64,000 nucleotides of DNA from Streptomyces sp. NK15101 (GCF_020400725.1 NZ_JAINVG010000029.1:1-64000); one strand, 5' to 3'. Numbered from the stretch's first letter, positions 9,621 through 19,334 are shown. Notes: generated from the letters alone by a model not told the origin. Made by a program: numbers and translations.

Positions 9621-11666
9621 ATGTTCCCGAAGCGGACGACAGGTATCCTGAAGTCGGACGTGATATCTGATTCCGGAACCGAGGGGCGGCCACCGGGGTC
9701 GCTGGACGAAGACGCGCGAAGACAAGTTTTACTGGATATCCTCGGGGTCGACGTCGACCGTGAGCTGATCGATTTCGCGGCGGGCGTCAATGGTGATCCG
9801 CACCTGCTTGCCGAACTCGCGCTCGGGCTCGCCGAGGAAGGTCTCGTCGAGGAGCGCGACGGCGTGGCGCGGCTCACGGTGCGGCGTATCCCGCGCCGTG
9901 TGCTGGCCGCCGTGAGCCGCGAGCTGGGCGAGCTGAGCGCGGCCTGTCAGCAGTTCCTCAAAGTGGCGGCGGTGCTGGGCAGGTCCTTCGAGCTGGAGGA
10001 CGTGTCCAGGATGCTGGACCGGTCCTCGGCCAGCCTGCTCGCTCCGCTGGACGAGGCGCTGCTCTCCGGATTCGTCGTCGAGACCGAGTGCCGGCTCGCA
10101 TTTCAGAGCGATTTCCTTTTCCGAGGGGTTTTCGAATCCATCCCGGCTTCGGCGCGCGGTGCTCTGCGGCGCGAGGCGACGGGGATCCCCGGGCCGCGAA
10201 TTCCGGGAAGCGAGGAGAGCTTCCGGGCGGCGGAACGTCCGACCGAGGCGCGCTACGAGGTCGAAGAGGGGGGCGGTGGAGGTTTCTCCCGGGCGCACGG
10301 CCTGATCATGGGCGGAGACGCGGCAGCCGGCATACACGTCGCGGAAAGCATTCTCGAAAATCCGGCCATTTCGCAGGCGGCACAGCACGATGCGGAAGCG
10401 TCGGTTATCCTGGGATCATTCCTGCTCGGCCAGGAGAAAGCGGTCAAGCTCTCCGAGCAGATCCTGCGGGAGCGCGGCACCCGGTCGGGTGATGTAGCCG
10501 CCTTGATGGCGCTGGCCACCCTCTCCAATGTGTGCTGGCGGGCCGGAGAGCTGTCCGAGGGCCTCAGTCTCGGCCGTACCGCGGTGCGTTACGGCGGCGA
10601 TGTGGATCCCGTATGGCGACTGCATTTCCAGCTCGCGCTGGCCGGAAAACTCGCGAACCTTCGTGAATTCAAAGAGGCGGAGTTATTGATCGATGAGGCG
10701 GACGCCGGCCTGCGAGGTCGGTTCGCGCCGGTCTGGACGGCCGCGCCCGCGACCATGCGGGCCCGGATATCCCTCCAGTCCGGACGCCTGGGCGAGGCCC
10801 TCCGGCAGGCGGAGGCGGCGACGGCCGCATCGGGACGGGAGGCCGTTCCCATGCTCCGGCCGCTGGCGTCCTCCGTACTCGGCACCATCGCCCTGTACCT
10901 GGGCGACCTTCCCGGAGCGATCGGGCACGTGCGGCAGATGCACGCCGACCTGGCGAACGGCCAGGCGGTCCTGGAGTCCGCGCAGTACGCCTGGACGGAG
11001 GTACTCGTCACGGCCAAGCAGGACGGGCCCCGGGCGGCTGCCGAGCTCCTGTCCGAGAGGTACGGCCACCTTCCGACGCGGCGCTCCCTCTACATCGAGG
11101 ACCCGAGTGCCGCCGCGTTCCTGATCCGCCTGGCACGCGACGTCGGCGACGAGGACCTCAAGCACGGCGTCCTCGACACCGTGGACGGTCTCATGGCCGA
11201 CAACCCCGACGTGTCGATCGTGGGCCTCACGGCCATGCACGCCCACGCGTTGGCCGACGGCGACCCGGCCGCTCTGGCGCACATCATCGTGGAGTCGCCG
11301 GACCCCGTCTCCGTGGCCATGGCGACGGAGGAGCTCGCCAAAATGTACGCGGCCGAGGCTCCGGCGCGGTGGCGGCAGTCGATTTCACCGTCCTCCGCGG
11401 ACGGCGTCTCACTGCAGAACGCCTCCTGCTGGGCGCGTCTCTCCGAAATGGAGCGGCGCATCTCCTATCTGGTGAGCGTGGGACTGACGAACCGCCAGAT
11501 AGCCAGGCGCGTGCACTTGTCGGCGCACACGGTGAACTACCACCTCCGCAAGATCTATCGAAAGATGGGAATCAACACACGCGTCGAACTGGCCCGCCAG
11601 GCGGCGACCTATTCGAGCGGGGCCGCCGTCTACTCGATGGAAAGCGAGGAGCAGGACGCCATCTGA
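9621..11666 (+). CDS. LuxR-family transcriptional regulator, LAL-like without NTPase domain, two TTA codons
   Basis: A DNA-binding regulator of 681 residues. The C-terminus (607-660) is a classic LuxR helix-turn-helix (LSEMERRISYLV..LTNRQIARRVHLSAHTVNYHL). The middle is helical, TPR-like, as in large LuxR regulators. The N-terminus resembles the region that follows the ATPase core in LAL proteins (GDPHLLAELALGLAEEGL), but no Walker A or B motif exists anywhere, so the ATPase half is absent. In-frame TTA leucine codons at 9729 and 10683 would make translation depend on the bldA tRNA. The ATG has GGAG very close upstream, so a later start is possible. It is convergent with the full-length LAL gene and is a probable cluster activator. 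Confidence 0.85.
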   Translation: MFPKRTTGILKSDVISDSGTEGRPPGSLDEDARRQVLLDILGVDVDRELIDFAAGVNGDPHLLAELALGLAEEGLVEERDGVARLTVRRIPRRVLAAVSRELGELSAACQQFLKVAAVLGRSFELEDVSRMLDRSSASLLAPLDEALLSGFVVETECRLAFQSDFLFRGVFESIPASARGALRREATGIPGPRIPGSEESFRAAERPTEARYEVEEGGGGGFSRAHGLIMGGDAAAGIHVAESILENPAISQAAQHDAEASVILGSFLLGQEKAVKLSEQILRERGTRSGDVAALMALATLSNVCWRAGELSEGLSLGRTAVRYGGDVDPVWRLHFQLALAGKLANLREFKEAELLIDEADAGLRGRFAPVWTAAPATMRARISLQSGRLGEALRQAEAATAASGREAVPMLRPLASSVLGTIALYLGDLPGAIGHVRQMHADLANGQAVLESAQYAWTEVLVTAKQDGPRAAAELLSERYGHLPTRRSLYIEDPSAAAFLIRLARDVGDEDLKHGVLDTVDGLMADNPDVSIVGLTAMHAHALADGDPAALAHIIVESPDPVSVAMATEELAKMYAAEAPARWRQSISPSSADGVSLQNASCWARLSEMERRISYLVSVGLTNRQIARRVHLSAHTVNYHLRKIYRKMGINTRVELARQAATYSSGAAVYSMESEEQDAI

Positions 11667-11748
11667 ACGACACCTGTGCATGATGTTTATGTGAGAGAAC
11701 GTTTCATCCGTGCGTCGTGATCGGGCGACGCAGGATGTGTTGGTCGAG

Positions 11749-11802
11749 GTCCCCGGGAGCCGGGGGCGGGACGCGGTCGTCCCGCCCCCGGCTCCCGGGG
11801 AC
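11749..11802. terminator. perfect 24-bp-stem bidirectional terminator
   Basis: Positions 11749-11772 are exactly complementary to 11779-11802, with a 6-nt loop (gcggtc). The hairpin sits between two convergent LuxR genes and can serve both strands. Confidence 0.9.
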
Positions 11803-11871
11803 TCGTTCGTTCTGTCGCGGACGCACCCGGCCCCCGCACGCCGCACCGTGGCCGGACCAGCCGGCGGACTC

Positions 11872-14568
11872 TCACGGATGCGCGCCGACCGGAACCGGAG
11901 ACGGGGCCTCGTGCGCGAAGAAGTGCCTGGTCAGCTCGACGCGACTGTTGATGTCGAGTTTGGAGAACACCCGCCGGAGGTGGCTGTCGACCGTGTGCGG
12001 CGACAGGAACAGGACGCTTGCCGCTTCACGGTTGGTCCGGCCGTCCACGATGGCTCGTACGACGCGCAGCTCCGCGCTCGTGAGGCTCTCCCAGCCCGAC
12101 TTGGGCCGCTCGGCGGCGAGCCGGCGCACGTGGTGCACGCCCAGAAGACGCAGCTTCTTCTGCACGCGTGCCGTGTCGCGCGTCGCCCGGCAGTCCAGAT
12201 AGAGGTCCAGGGCGGACTCGAGCAGCTGCACCGCTCGGCTCTTGTCCCCCCGGTTCTGCTCCACCCGCGCCGCGTCCTCCAGCGCGTTGCCCGCCGCCAG
12301 AGGACGTCCGGCGAGCCGGTGGAGCTCCGCGGCGCGACGCAGCGCGCTCGCGTTCCCGCACAGCACGCCCTCCGCGTGCTCGGCCCCGCCCTTCAAGGAC
12401 CGCACGCCCGGGTTGCGCTCGGCGATGTCCCGGGCGAGCGCGGCCGCCTGCTCGGCCTCCGCGTCGAGCTCCGCCTGCCTGGCCTGGCGGACCAGCGTCG
12501 CGGCCGCCGTCGGGGCCTCGGAGAAGAGCAGCGGGTCGGGTGCGATCCGGGCCTCGCCGTCGATCAGCGTCCGGACCATCATCGCCGGACGGCCGCCGGC
12601 CGCGTGGAACTGCGCGAGCGCCCAGTCCAGGCGGGACCGGTCGGCGGCACCCTCCCCGGACACCAGTCGCTCGGCCATGCGCAGCTGCTCGCCGGCGGTG
12701 GCGAGGTCGTCGCACTGCGTACTGATGCGGGCCAGCACCAGGCGCGCGGGTACCGAGTGTTCCGGCACCGACCGCTCCGCCGAGCGGAGCGCGCTCTCGG
12801 CTTCGGCGCGTGCCTCCTCGAGCCGGCCCGCCGCCGCCAGCAGCTCGGCCCGGTGTCCGTGCCACAGTGTCTCGGGCCAGGGCTCGCCGAGCCCGTCCGC
12901 CTCCTCCCTGACGGAGTCGAGGACGGTCGACGCCGCGTCGAACCGGTCGACCGCGACGAGGCCCCGGGCCAGCCAGGTCCACAACGGGCGTTCGAGCACG
13001 TCGGAGCGGGGCGCGGCCGCCGGCTGCCCGCGCCACGGTGCCGCCACCGTGCCCCGCTCGCCGCCCACGCGTTCCACGACCCCGGCACGCGGCGCGGTCT
13101 CCGCGACCGCCCGGCTCAGCTTGGCGCGGTCCAGCTCGCAGACGTCCTGCCGGGCCAGCGCCCGGCACAGCAGCTCGGCGGACACGTCGTCGCAGTCGGC
13201 GTCCCGCAGCCCCCGCCCCAGTTCCAGCACGAACCGCGTCTCCGCCGCCGCGTCGAGGCCGGGGCGCACGGCGACGTCCACGAGACCGGAGGCCTCGGCG
13301 TCCCGCCCCGCCGAAACCAGCAGGCGCAGCACCTGGGTCAGCGCTGCCGGTGCGTCGTCGCAGTCGCGCGCCAGCGACGACACGGCCCGCGCCGTCATGG
13401 CGTCGTCCCTGGCTCTCGGCGACGACGGCCGTGGTGGCGCGGAGGGGCCGACGAGCGGCGGTACGAGGCGCGGCCGATCGGGGCGGAACTCCGCGGCGCC
13501 GGCCGGGGAAGGCCGTACGGCGGGGGAGGGCGCGGCGGGAGAAGACACGGCGGCGGGCCCGGCCGGTTCGCCGTCCGGGGCCGCGCCGTACCGAAGCGCT
13601 TCGGCGATCACCCCGTGGGTGAACTCCAGTCCCGCGCCCTCCCTCCGCAGCAGGCCCGCCCGCACCGCCTCCTCGACGGAGGCGGACAGATCGGCGGCCG
13701 GCTCCGCGAGCCGGTCCGCCGGCTGCTCGACCGTGTACGGACCGTCGGACCGGCCGCAGTGTTCGACGAGCCGCCGGGCCCCGGGCGACAGGCCGTCGAG
13801 CAGCCTGTCGACCGCCGTACGGACTCCGGCGGGTACGCGCTCGGCCAGCACCGAGGCCGTGCCGTCCAGGACGACGACCTGCCCGGCCTTCATGAGCGCG
13901 CGGAAGACGTTCTTCATCAACCAGGGGTTGCCCCCGCAGCGGGCCGCCCAGCGGAGCACCGACGCGTCCGGCCGGGCACCGAGGACGTCGGTGCACACCT
14001 CGGGCACCACCTCGTCGTCCAGCGCCCCCACCTGGAGCCGGACGGCGGCGTGGTCGATCAGCCAGTCGAGGGCGTGCTGGGCGAGCACCGACGACGGGAC
14101 CGGCCGGCGGGCGAGCACCCACAGCACCGGAGACGAGGCGAGCGACCGGACGAGCTCCCGCAGGGCCAGCGCGCTGACGTCGTCGATCCGGTGGACGTCG
14201 TCCAGCACGATCACCAGGGGGTGCCTGCGCGCCGCGTCCTCGACCAGGGCGCCGATCCGGTCCATGAGCGCGAAGGGATTGCTGCCGGGGCGGGCCAGGT
14301 CGTCGAGTCCGGCCGCGTCTGGCAGCGCCCGCCACAAGAAGTTGATCAGCAGGTGCATGGGGGTCGGCTGGTCGACGCCGCCCGTCCGCCCCACGACCGC
14401 GGTCAGACCGCGCTGGGCCGCTGCCAGGGCCGCGGCCTGCAACAGCTGGGTCTTCCCCATGCCGAACGGGCCCTCGAGGACGACGCAGCTCCCCGAACCC
14501 TGCGCGGTGGCGTCCAACTGGGCGTCCAGCGCAGCCAGGATGTCCTCGCGTCCTGCCAATGCATTCAT
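11872..14568 (-). CDS. LAL-type (large ATP-binding LuxR) transcriptional regulator
   Basis: A pathway-specific activator of 898 residues. The N-terminal ATPase has Walker A GPFGMGKT (33-40) and Walker B LVIVLDD (118-124). A long TPR-like helical middle follows, with a disordered Pro/Ala insert near 355-390. A C-terminal LuxR HTH (829-880) contains RTNREAASVLFLSPHTVDSHL. ATG 14568 is preceded by GGGGGA at good spacing; the upstream extension of the frame is not needed. It is divergent from the terpene operon, and the shared 438-bp region contains the 18-bp palindrome repeated at other cluster promoters. That makes this protein the leading candidate for the factor that binds it (inference). Confidence 0.92.
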   Translation of the reverse strand: MNALAGREDILAALDAQLDATAQGSGSCVVLEGPFGMGKTQLLQAAALAAAQRGLTAVVGRTGGVDQPTPMHLLINFLWRALPDAAGLDDLARPGSNPFALMDRIGALVEDAARRHPLVIVLDDVHRIDDVSALALRELVRSLASSPVLWVLARRPVPSSVLAQHALDWLIDHAAVRLQVGALDDEVVPEVCTDVLGARPDASVLRWAARCGGNPWLMKNVFRALMKAGQVVVLDGTASVLAERVPAGVRTAVDRLLDGLSPGARRLVEHCGRSDGPYTVEQPADRLAEPAADLSASVEEAVRAGLLRREGAGLEFTHGVIAEALRYGAAPDGEPAGPAAVSSPAAPSPAVRPSPAGAAEFRPDRPRLVPPLVGPSAPPRPSSPRARDDAMTARAVSSLARDCDDAPAALTQVLRLLVSAGRDAEASGLVDVAVRPGLDAAAETRFVLELGRGLRDADCDDVSAELLCRALARQDVCELDRAKLSRAVAETAPRAGVVERVGGERGTVAAPWRGQPAAAPRSDVLERPLWTWLARGLVAVDRFDAASTVLDSVREEADGLGEPWPETLWHGHRAELLAAAGRLEEARAEAESALRSAERSVPEHSVPARLVLARISTQCDDLATAGEQLRMAERLVSGEGAADRSRLDWALAQFHAAGGRPAMMVRTLIDGEARIAPDPLLFSEAPTAAATLVRQARQAELDAEAEQAAALARDIAERNPGVRSLKGGAEHAEGVLCGNASALRRAAELHRLAGRPLAAGNALEDAARVEQNRGDKSRAVQLLESALDLYLDCRATRDTARVQKKLRLLGVHHVRRLAAERPKSGWESLTSAELRVVRAIVDGRTNREAASVLFLSPHTVDSHLRRVFSKLDINSRVELTRHFFAHEAPSPVPVGAHP

Positions 14569-15006
14569 GATTCCCCCGTGTTGCTCTGAAGAGCCGTCCA
14601 AGCAGCGTTCCGTCAGGCGCAACGCGGTGTGCAACTGTCCGGACTGGCCAGTTGAACACCCGGCGTCCACCAGTGATCGATTCGATCGATCAGCGTGGCC
14701 TGTTCAGTTATAGGGGATGAGCGCCGGCCCGGCAGGAATGCCTGGTCACATTCGCACTACTCACCCGGGTAGTGGGCAACGCGGACCCTTCGTCATTACC
14801 GTTCGTGTCGTTCCGATTCGGTGATGAGCAGGGCTGAAGAGTTCGGCGCGCTGTTCCCGATATCGCCTTGTTTTCCTGCGGATCGATGTGTATTCGCAAG
14901 GGGGCCGGGACCATTCCGGGCTCTATGCGACCGATCGCAGTGAATTCACGGAGTCCGAGATGCACGAGTGTGAGAGTGAACGCCGCCTCGACCGGGAGAT
15001 GAAAGC
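14569..15006. promoter_or_regulatory. divergent control region between LAL gene and terpene operon
   Basis: This 438-bp non-coding region is less GC-rich than the flanking genes. It contains the 18-bp near-palindrome at 14756-14773 and a -10-like TACCGT at 14797-14802, pointing toward the terpene operon. The implied leader is about 200 nt. On the minus side the LAL gene is preceded by gttatagg-type AT-rich sequence near 14707. Confidence 0.7.
14756..14802 (+). promoter_or_regulatory. operator/promoter of the terpene operon (shared cluster box)
   Basis: ACTACTCACCCGGGTAGT at 14756-14773, followed by gggc and, 41 bp from the box start, TACCGT. The aspartate-kinase promoter has the same box, the same gggc flank, TACTGT at the identical 41-bp offset and ttccgattcg at the identical 55-bp offset. 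The box therefore abuts the -35 position, as expected for an activator site. This is inference from the sequence match. Confidence 0.7.
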
Positions 15007-16095
15007 ATGACCGTCAGTTATCTCGGCGCAGCCGTGGAACCGGCCGCCATCGATGCCGCGATCAGTGACTTCTTCGCGGAACGCCGAGCCGAGACTGCTT
15101 CGCTCGGTGAGGACTTCGCGGCCACCGTCGCCGCGCTGGAGAGCTACATCCTCCGCGGCGGCAAGCGCGTCCGGCCCGTCTTCGCCTGGCTGGGCTGGAT
15201 CGGCGCCGGCGGCGACCCGGACGACCCGGTCGCCGCGGCGGTGCTGCGCGCCTGCGCGGGATTCGAGCTGCTGCACGCCTCGGGGCTGATCCACGACGAC
15301 ATCATCGACGCGTCCCAGACCCGGCGCGGCCGGCCCGCCGCCCACGTGGTCTTCGCCGAGCGGCACCGGATGCGGCGCTTCTCCGGCGACCCGGGCGCCT
15401 TCGGCGAGGGCGCCGCCATTCTGGTCGGGGACCTGGCCCTGGTGTGGGCCGACGTCATGGTGCGCGCGTCCGGGCTGCCGGAGGACGCGCAGACCCGGCT
15501 CGGACCCGTGTGGTCCGCGGTGCGCTACGAGGTGATGTACGGCCAGCTGCTCGACCTGATCAGCCAGGCGAGCGAGACGGAGGACGTCTACGCGGCGCTG
15601 CTGGTCGACCAGTACAAGACGGCCTCGTACACGGTGGAGCGCCCCCTGCAGTTCGGCGCCGTGATCGCCGGAGCCGACGCCGAGCTCGTCGAGGCCTACC
15701 GGTCGTTCGGCGCCGACATCGGCATCGCCTTCCAGCTGCGGGACGACCTGCTGGGCGTGTTCGGGGACCCGGCCGTGACGGGCAAGCCGTCGGGGGACGA
15801 CCTGCGCGAGGGCAAGCGGACGGTGCTGCTCGCGACGGCGCTGCAGCGCGCGGACGAGCGCGATCCGCAGGCGGCGGCGTTCCTCAGGGCGACCGTCGGA
15901 ACCGACCTCAAGGACGACGACCTCGCCCGGGTCCGCGCGGTCCTCACCGACGTCGGCGCCGTGGACCACATCGAGCGGGAGATCGCGAGCCGTGCCGACC
16001 GGGCCATCGCGGTCCTCGAAGCGAGCAGCGCCACCGGTTTCGCCAAGCAGCAGCTCGCCACGATGGCGATCAAGGCGACGCAGCGGGCCCACTGA
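15007..16095 (+). CDS. polyprenyl (geranylgeranyl) diphosphate synthase
   Basis: A trans-isoprenyl diphosphate synthase of 362 residues that condenses IPP with allylic diphosphates. The first aspartate-rich motif is DDIID (97-101), with basic residues GGKRVRP upstream. The second is DDLLGVFGD near 248. Small residues before the first motif (S92, G93) leave room for a chain longer than C15, so GGPP is the favoured product, but GPP or FPP cannot be excluded. It is the first gene of the mevalonate operon and its stop overlaps the next start (TGATG). It supplies the prenyl donor for the NphB-like prenyltransferase or the cyclase downstream. Confidence 0.93.
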   Translation: MTVSYLGAAVEPAAIDAAISDFFAERRAETASLGEDFAATVAALESYILRGGKRVRPVFAWLGWIGAGGDPDDPVAAAVLRACAGFELLHASGLIHDDIIDASQTRRGRPAAHVVFAERHRMRRFSGDPGAFGEGAAILVGDLALVWADVMVRASGLPEDAQTRLGPVWSAVRYEVMYGQLLDLISQASETEDVYAALLVDQYKTASYTVERPLQFGAVIAGADAELVEAYRSFGADIGIAFQLRDDLLGVFGDPAVTGKPSGDDLREGKRTVLLATALQRADERDPQAAAFLRATVGTDLKDDDLARVRAVLTDVGAVDHIEREIASRADRAIAVLEASSATGFAKQQLATMAIKATQRAH

Positions 16096-17192
16096 TGGCG
16101 GCGACGCATTCCCGCACCGTCGGCGACCGCGCGGAGCTCGCGGCGGAGCCGGACGCCGGCCGGCGGCGCACGGGGGTCGGCCATGCCCACGGCAAGGCGA
16201 TCCTGCTCGGAGAGCACGCCGTCGTGTACGGCGCTCCGGCCCTGGCCATTCCGGTTCCGCAGCTGACGGTCACCGCCACCGCGACGCCGCGCCCGGCGTC
16301 GGGCGACGGCACCGACCAGGTCACCTTCGCGCTGGCGGGACCGGGATTCGTCTCGGAGACGCCGTTCTCCTCCAGCGGACTGCGGACCCTGGCGGCGGAG
16401 TTCGAGAAATGGGCCGGCGTCGACGGCCTGTCCGCGGAGGTGGTCATCGACTCCGCGATCCCGCAGGGCCGTGGGCTCGGCTCCAGCGCCGCGTGCGCCC
16501 GGGCGGCGGTCCTGGCGCTCGCGGACCTCCTCGGCCGCTCCCTCGACGCCGGGGCGACGTTCGACCTCGTACAGGCCTCCGAGAAGGTGGCGCACGGCAG
16601 GGCGAGCGGCATCGACGCGCTCGCCACCGGTGCGACCTCCCCCCTGCTGTTCCGCGCCGGCACCGGCCGGGAGCTCCCGCTCCCGACGGCGGGGAACGGG
16701 TCCTCGCACGCCCCGTGGCGGACCGACGGCGGCACCGACGGCCGCCCACCGGGTTTCGACGCGCTGTTCGTCATCGCCGACAGCGGAGCGAGCGGCGGCA
16801 CCAAGGAGGCGGTGGAGCTGCTGCGCAGCGGGTTCGAGCGCGCACCGGAGACGCTGGAGGCGTTCGTCGGCCAGGTGTCGGACCTGACGTACGCGGCCCT
16901 GGACGACCTCGAGCGCGGCCGGTGGAGCGATTTCGGCGCGCGACTGACCGAGAACCACCGGCTGCTCCGCGAGATCGGGATCAGCACGGACCGAATCGAC
17001 GCCCTGGTCGAGGCCGCGCTCGCCGCCGGCAGCCCGGGCGCCAAGATCAGCGGCGGCGGCCTGGGCGGCTGCATGATCGCGCTGGCCGACGGGCCCGACC
17101 ACGCGGAGGCGGTCGTGAACCGCCTCCGGGAAACCGGCGCCGCCCGGACCTGGACCGTGCCGGCAGGAAGGCGTGCGCACCATGCGGACTGA
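16095..17192 (+). CDS. mvaK1: mevalonate kinase
   Basis: A GHMP-family kinase of 365 residues that phosphorylates mevalonate to mevalonate 5-phosphate. Visible features are the N-terminal GKAILLGEHAVVYGAPALA segment, the GHMP ATP loop PQGRGLGSSAACARA starting at residue 123, and the C-terminal GAKISGGGLGGCMIAL. ATG 16095 overlaps the upstream stop. The next gene overlaps its 3' end. Length is slightly above the family norm because of a roughly 25-residue N-terminal tail. It is the second step after HMG-CoA reductase in the operon's complete mevalonate pathway. Confidence 0.95.
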   Translation: MAATHSRTVGDRAELAAEPDAGRRRTGVGHAHGKAILLGEHAVVYGAPALAIPVPQLTVTATATPRPASGDGTDQVTFALAGPGFVSETPFSSSGLRTLAAEFEKWAGVDGLSAEVVIDSAIPQGRGLGSSAACARAAVLALADLLGRSLDAGATFDLVQASEKVAHGRASGIDALATGATSPLLFRAGTGRELPLPTAGNGSSHAPWRTDGGTDGRPPGFDALFVIADSGASGGTKEAVELLRSGFERAPETLEAFVGQVSDLTYAALDDLERGRWSDFGARLTENHRLLREIGISTDRIDALVEAALAAGSPGAKISGGGLGGCMIALADGPDHAEAVVNRLRETGAARTWTVPAGRRAHHAD

Positions 17193-18231
17193 CCACGAGC
17201 TGGAACCGGCCGAGACGGCCGCCGACCCCTCCGGCGACGGCGTGACCGCCGTCGCCCACCCGAACATCGCGCTGATCAAGTACTGGGGCAAGCGCGACGA
17301 GCGGCTCATGATCCCGTACGTCGACAGCCTGTCGATGACCCTGGACGTCTTCCCGACGACCACCACCGTCCGGCTGGACTCCTCGGCGCGGGCCGACGGC
17401 GTCACGCTCGACGGCTCGCCCGCGAAGGGCGAGGCACGGCAGCGCGTCGTCGGCTTCCTGGAACTGCTGCGGGAGAGGTCCGGGCGCTCCGAGCGGGCCG
17501 TCGTCGACACCCACAACTCCGTGCCCACCGGGGCGGGTCTGGCGTCATCGGCGAGTGGATTCGCCGCCCTGGCCCTGTCCGGCGCCGCCGCGTACGGTCT
17601 CGACCTCGATCGCACCGCGCTGTCGCGGCTGGCCCGCCGGGGCTCCGCGTCGGCCTCCCGGTCGATGTTCGGAGGCTTCGCGATCTGCCACGCGGGCCAG
17701 GGCGAAGGCGCGGCCGCGGACCTCGCCTCCTACGCGGAGCCGGTACCGGCCCCGGACTTCGACCCGGCGATGGTGATCGCGCTGGTCGACGCGGGCCCCA
17801 AGGCCGTGTCCAGCCGGGCCGCCATGCGGCGGACCTTCGACACCTCGCCGCTCTACCAGGCGTGGGCGACCTCCAGCAAGGCCGACCTGGCCGAGCTGCG
17901 GGCGGCCCTGCTGCGGGGCGATCTCGACGCGGTGGGGGAGGTCGCCGAGCGGAACGCCCTCGGCATGCACGCGACGATGCTGGCCGCACGACCCGCGGTG
18001 CGCTATCTGTCGCCGGCCACGGTGGCCGTGCTCGACGGCGTGCTGCGGCTGCGCGCGGACGGCGTCCCGGCCTACGCGACCATGGACGCCGGACCCAACG
18101 TCAAGGTGCTCTGCCACCGCGCGGACGCCGGCCGGGTGGCCGCCGCGGTACGCGACGCCGCCCCCGGCTGCTCCGTGCTCACCGCGCGGCGCGGACCGGG
18201 CGCCCGGCTGCGGACGGAGGCCGAACGGTGA
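17182..18231 (+). CDS. mvaD: diphosphomevalonate decarboxylase
   Basis: An ATP-dependent decarboxylase (GHMP fold, 349 residues) that turns mevalonate diphosphate into IPP. The diagnostic N-terminal motif AHPNIALIKYWGKRD is present, as are NSVPTGAGLASSASGFAAL and the C-terminal TMDAGPNVKVLC. ATG 17182 lies 10 bp after AGGAAGG and is preferred over an in-frame GTG at 17173. It overlaps both neighbours, so expression is coupled within the operon. The family assignment is firm. Confidence 0.95.
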   Translation: MRTDHELEPAETAADPSGDGVTAVAHPNIALIKYWGKRDERLMIPYVDSLSMTLDVFPTTTTVRLDSSARADGVTLDGSPAKGEARQRVVGFLELLRERSGRSERAVVDTHNSVPTGAGLASSASGFAALALSGAAAYGLDLDRTALSRLARRGSASASRSMFGGFAICHAGQGEGAAADLASYAEPVPAPDFDPAMVIALVDAGPKAVSSRAAMRRTFDTSPLYQAWATSSKADLAELRAALLRGDLDAVGEVAERNALGMHATMLAARPAVRYLSPATVAVLDGVLRLRADGVPAYATMDAGPNVKVLCHRADAGRVAAAVRDAAPGCSVLTARRGPGARLRTEAER

Positions 18232-19334
18232 CCGCCGGCCCGGCGATCACCCGGCAGGCCCCGGGCAAGCTGTTCATCGCGGGCGAGTACGCGGTCCTTG
18301 AGCCGGGCCGTCCGGCGATCCTGGTGGCGGTCGACCGCCACATCGGCGTCACCGTGTCGGCGGCCGACGAGGCCGACGTCGTCATCGAGACCGACCTCGT
18401 CCCCCGGGGAGCACGCCTGCGGCGCGGTGACGGCGGGCTCGTCGCCGACGAGCCGGGGGCACGGGACCGCCTCGGCCCCGTGGTGTCGGCGATCGAGCTG
18501 GTCGACGCCCTGCTGGCCGAGCGCGGACGGTCCACGTCGCCGGTCCGCGTCTCGATCGCGAGCACCCTGCACCGCGACGGGACCAAGTTCGGCCTCGGGT
18601 CCAGCGGCGCGGTCACCGTCGCCACGGTGGACGCCCTGGCCGCGTACCACGGCATGGAACTCCCGGCCGACGACCTGTACAGGCTCGCCCTGCTGGCCAC
18701 GGCCCGGCACGACCCCCGCTCCTCCGGCGGCGACCTCGCCGCGAGCGTCTGGGGCGGGTGGATCGCGTACCAGGCGCCCGACCGGGCGGCCGTGCTCGAC
18801 ATGGCGCGGTGCGAGGGCATCGAACAGACCCTCCGTGCGCCGTGGCCGGGTTTCGGACTGCGCCGGCTGCCGCCCCCTCGCGGACTCGCCCTGGAGGTGG
18901 GCTGGACGGGAGAACCGGCCAGCACCGCCTCGCTGGCGGGGCGCCTGGAGACGCCGGAGTGGCACGGCAGCGCGGCACGGCGGGACTTCATCGCCCGCAG
19001 CGACGCCTGTGTGCGGGCCGCGATCCACGCGCTCGAACGGGGAGACGACGACGAACTGCTGCACAGGATCCGCGGCGCCCGCTCGATGCTCGCCGATCTC
19101 GACGACGCGGTCCGCCTCGGCATCTTCACCCCCGGGCTGACCGCGCTGTGCGACGCCGCCGAGTCCGTCGGCGGCGCCGCGAAGCCCTCGGGCGCCGGGG
19201 GCGGCGACTGCGGCATCGCGCTCCTGGACGCCACCGCGGCACCGAAGGTGTCGCGACTGCACCAGCGGTGGGCCGCCGCGGGAGTGCTCCCCCTGCCCCT
19301 TCACATCCAGCCGACGAAAGCGAGCGCCGCATGA
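18228..19334 (+). CDS. mvaK2: phosphomevalonate kinase
   Basis: A GHMP kinase of 368 residues that phosphorylates mevalonate 5-phosphate. Motifs are APGKLFIAGEYAVLEPG near the N-terminus, KFGLGSSGAVTVATV from about residue 120, RSSGGDLAASVWGGW and PSGAGGGDCGIAL. These are typical of Streptomyces/Gram-positive PMKs rather than mevalonate kinases. GTG 18228 overlaps the mvaD stop (GTGA), and its own stop overlaps the next start (ATGA). Confidence 0.95.
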   Translation: MTAGPAITRQAPGKLFIAGEYAVLEPGRPAILVAVDRHIGVTVSAADEADVVIETDLVPRGARLRRGDGGLVADEPGARDRLGPVVSAIELVDALLAERGRSTSPVRVSIASTLHRDGTKFGLGSSGAVTVATVDALAAYHGMELPADDLYRLALLATARHDPRSSGGDLAASVWGGWIAYQAPDRAAVLDMARCEGIEQTLRAPWPGFGLRRLPPPRGLALEVGWTGEPASTASLAGRLETPEWHGSAARRDFIARSDACVRAAIHALERGDDDELLHRIRGARSMLADLDDAVRLGIFTPGLTALCDAAESVGGAAKPSGAGGGDCGIALLDATAAPKVSRLHQRWAAAGVLPLPLHIQPTKASAA

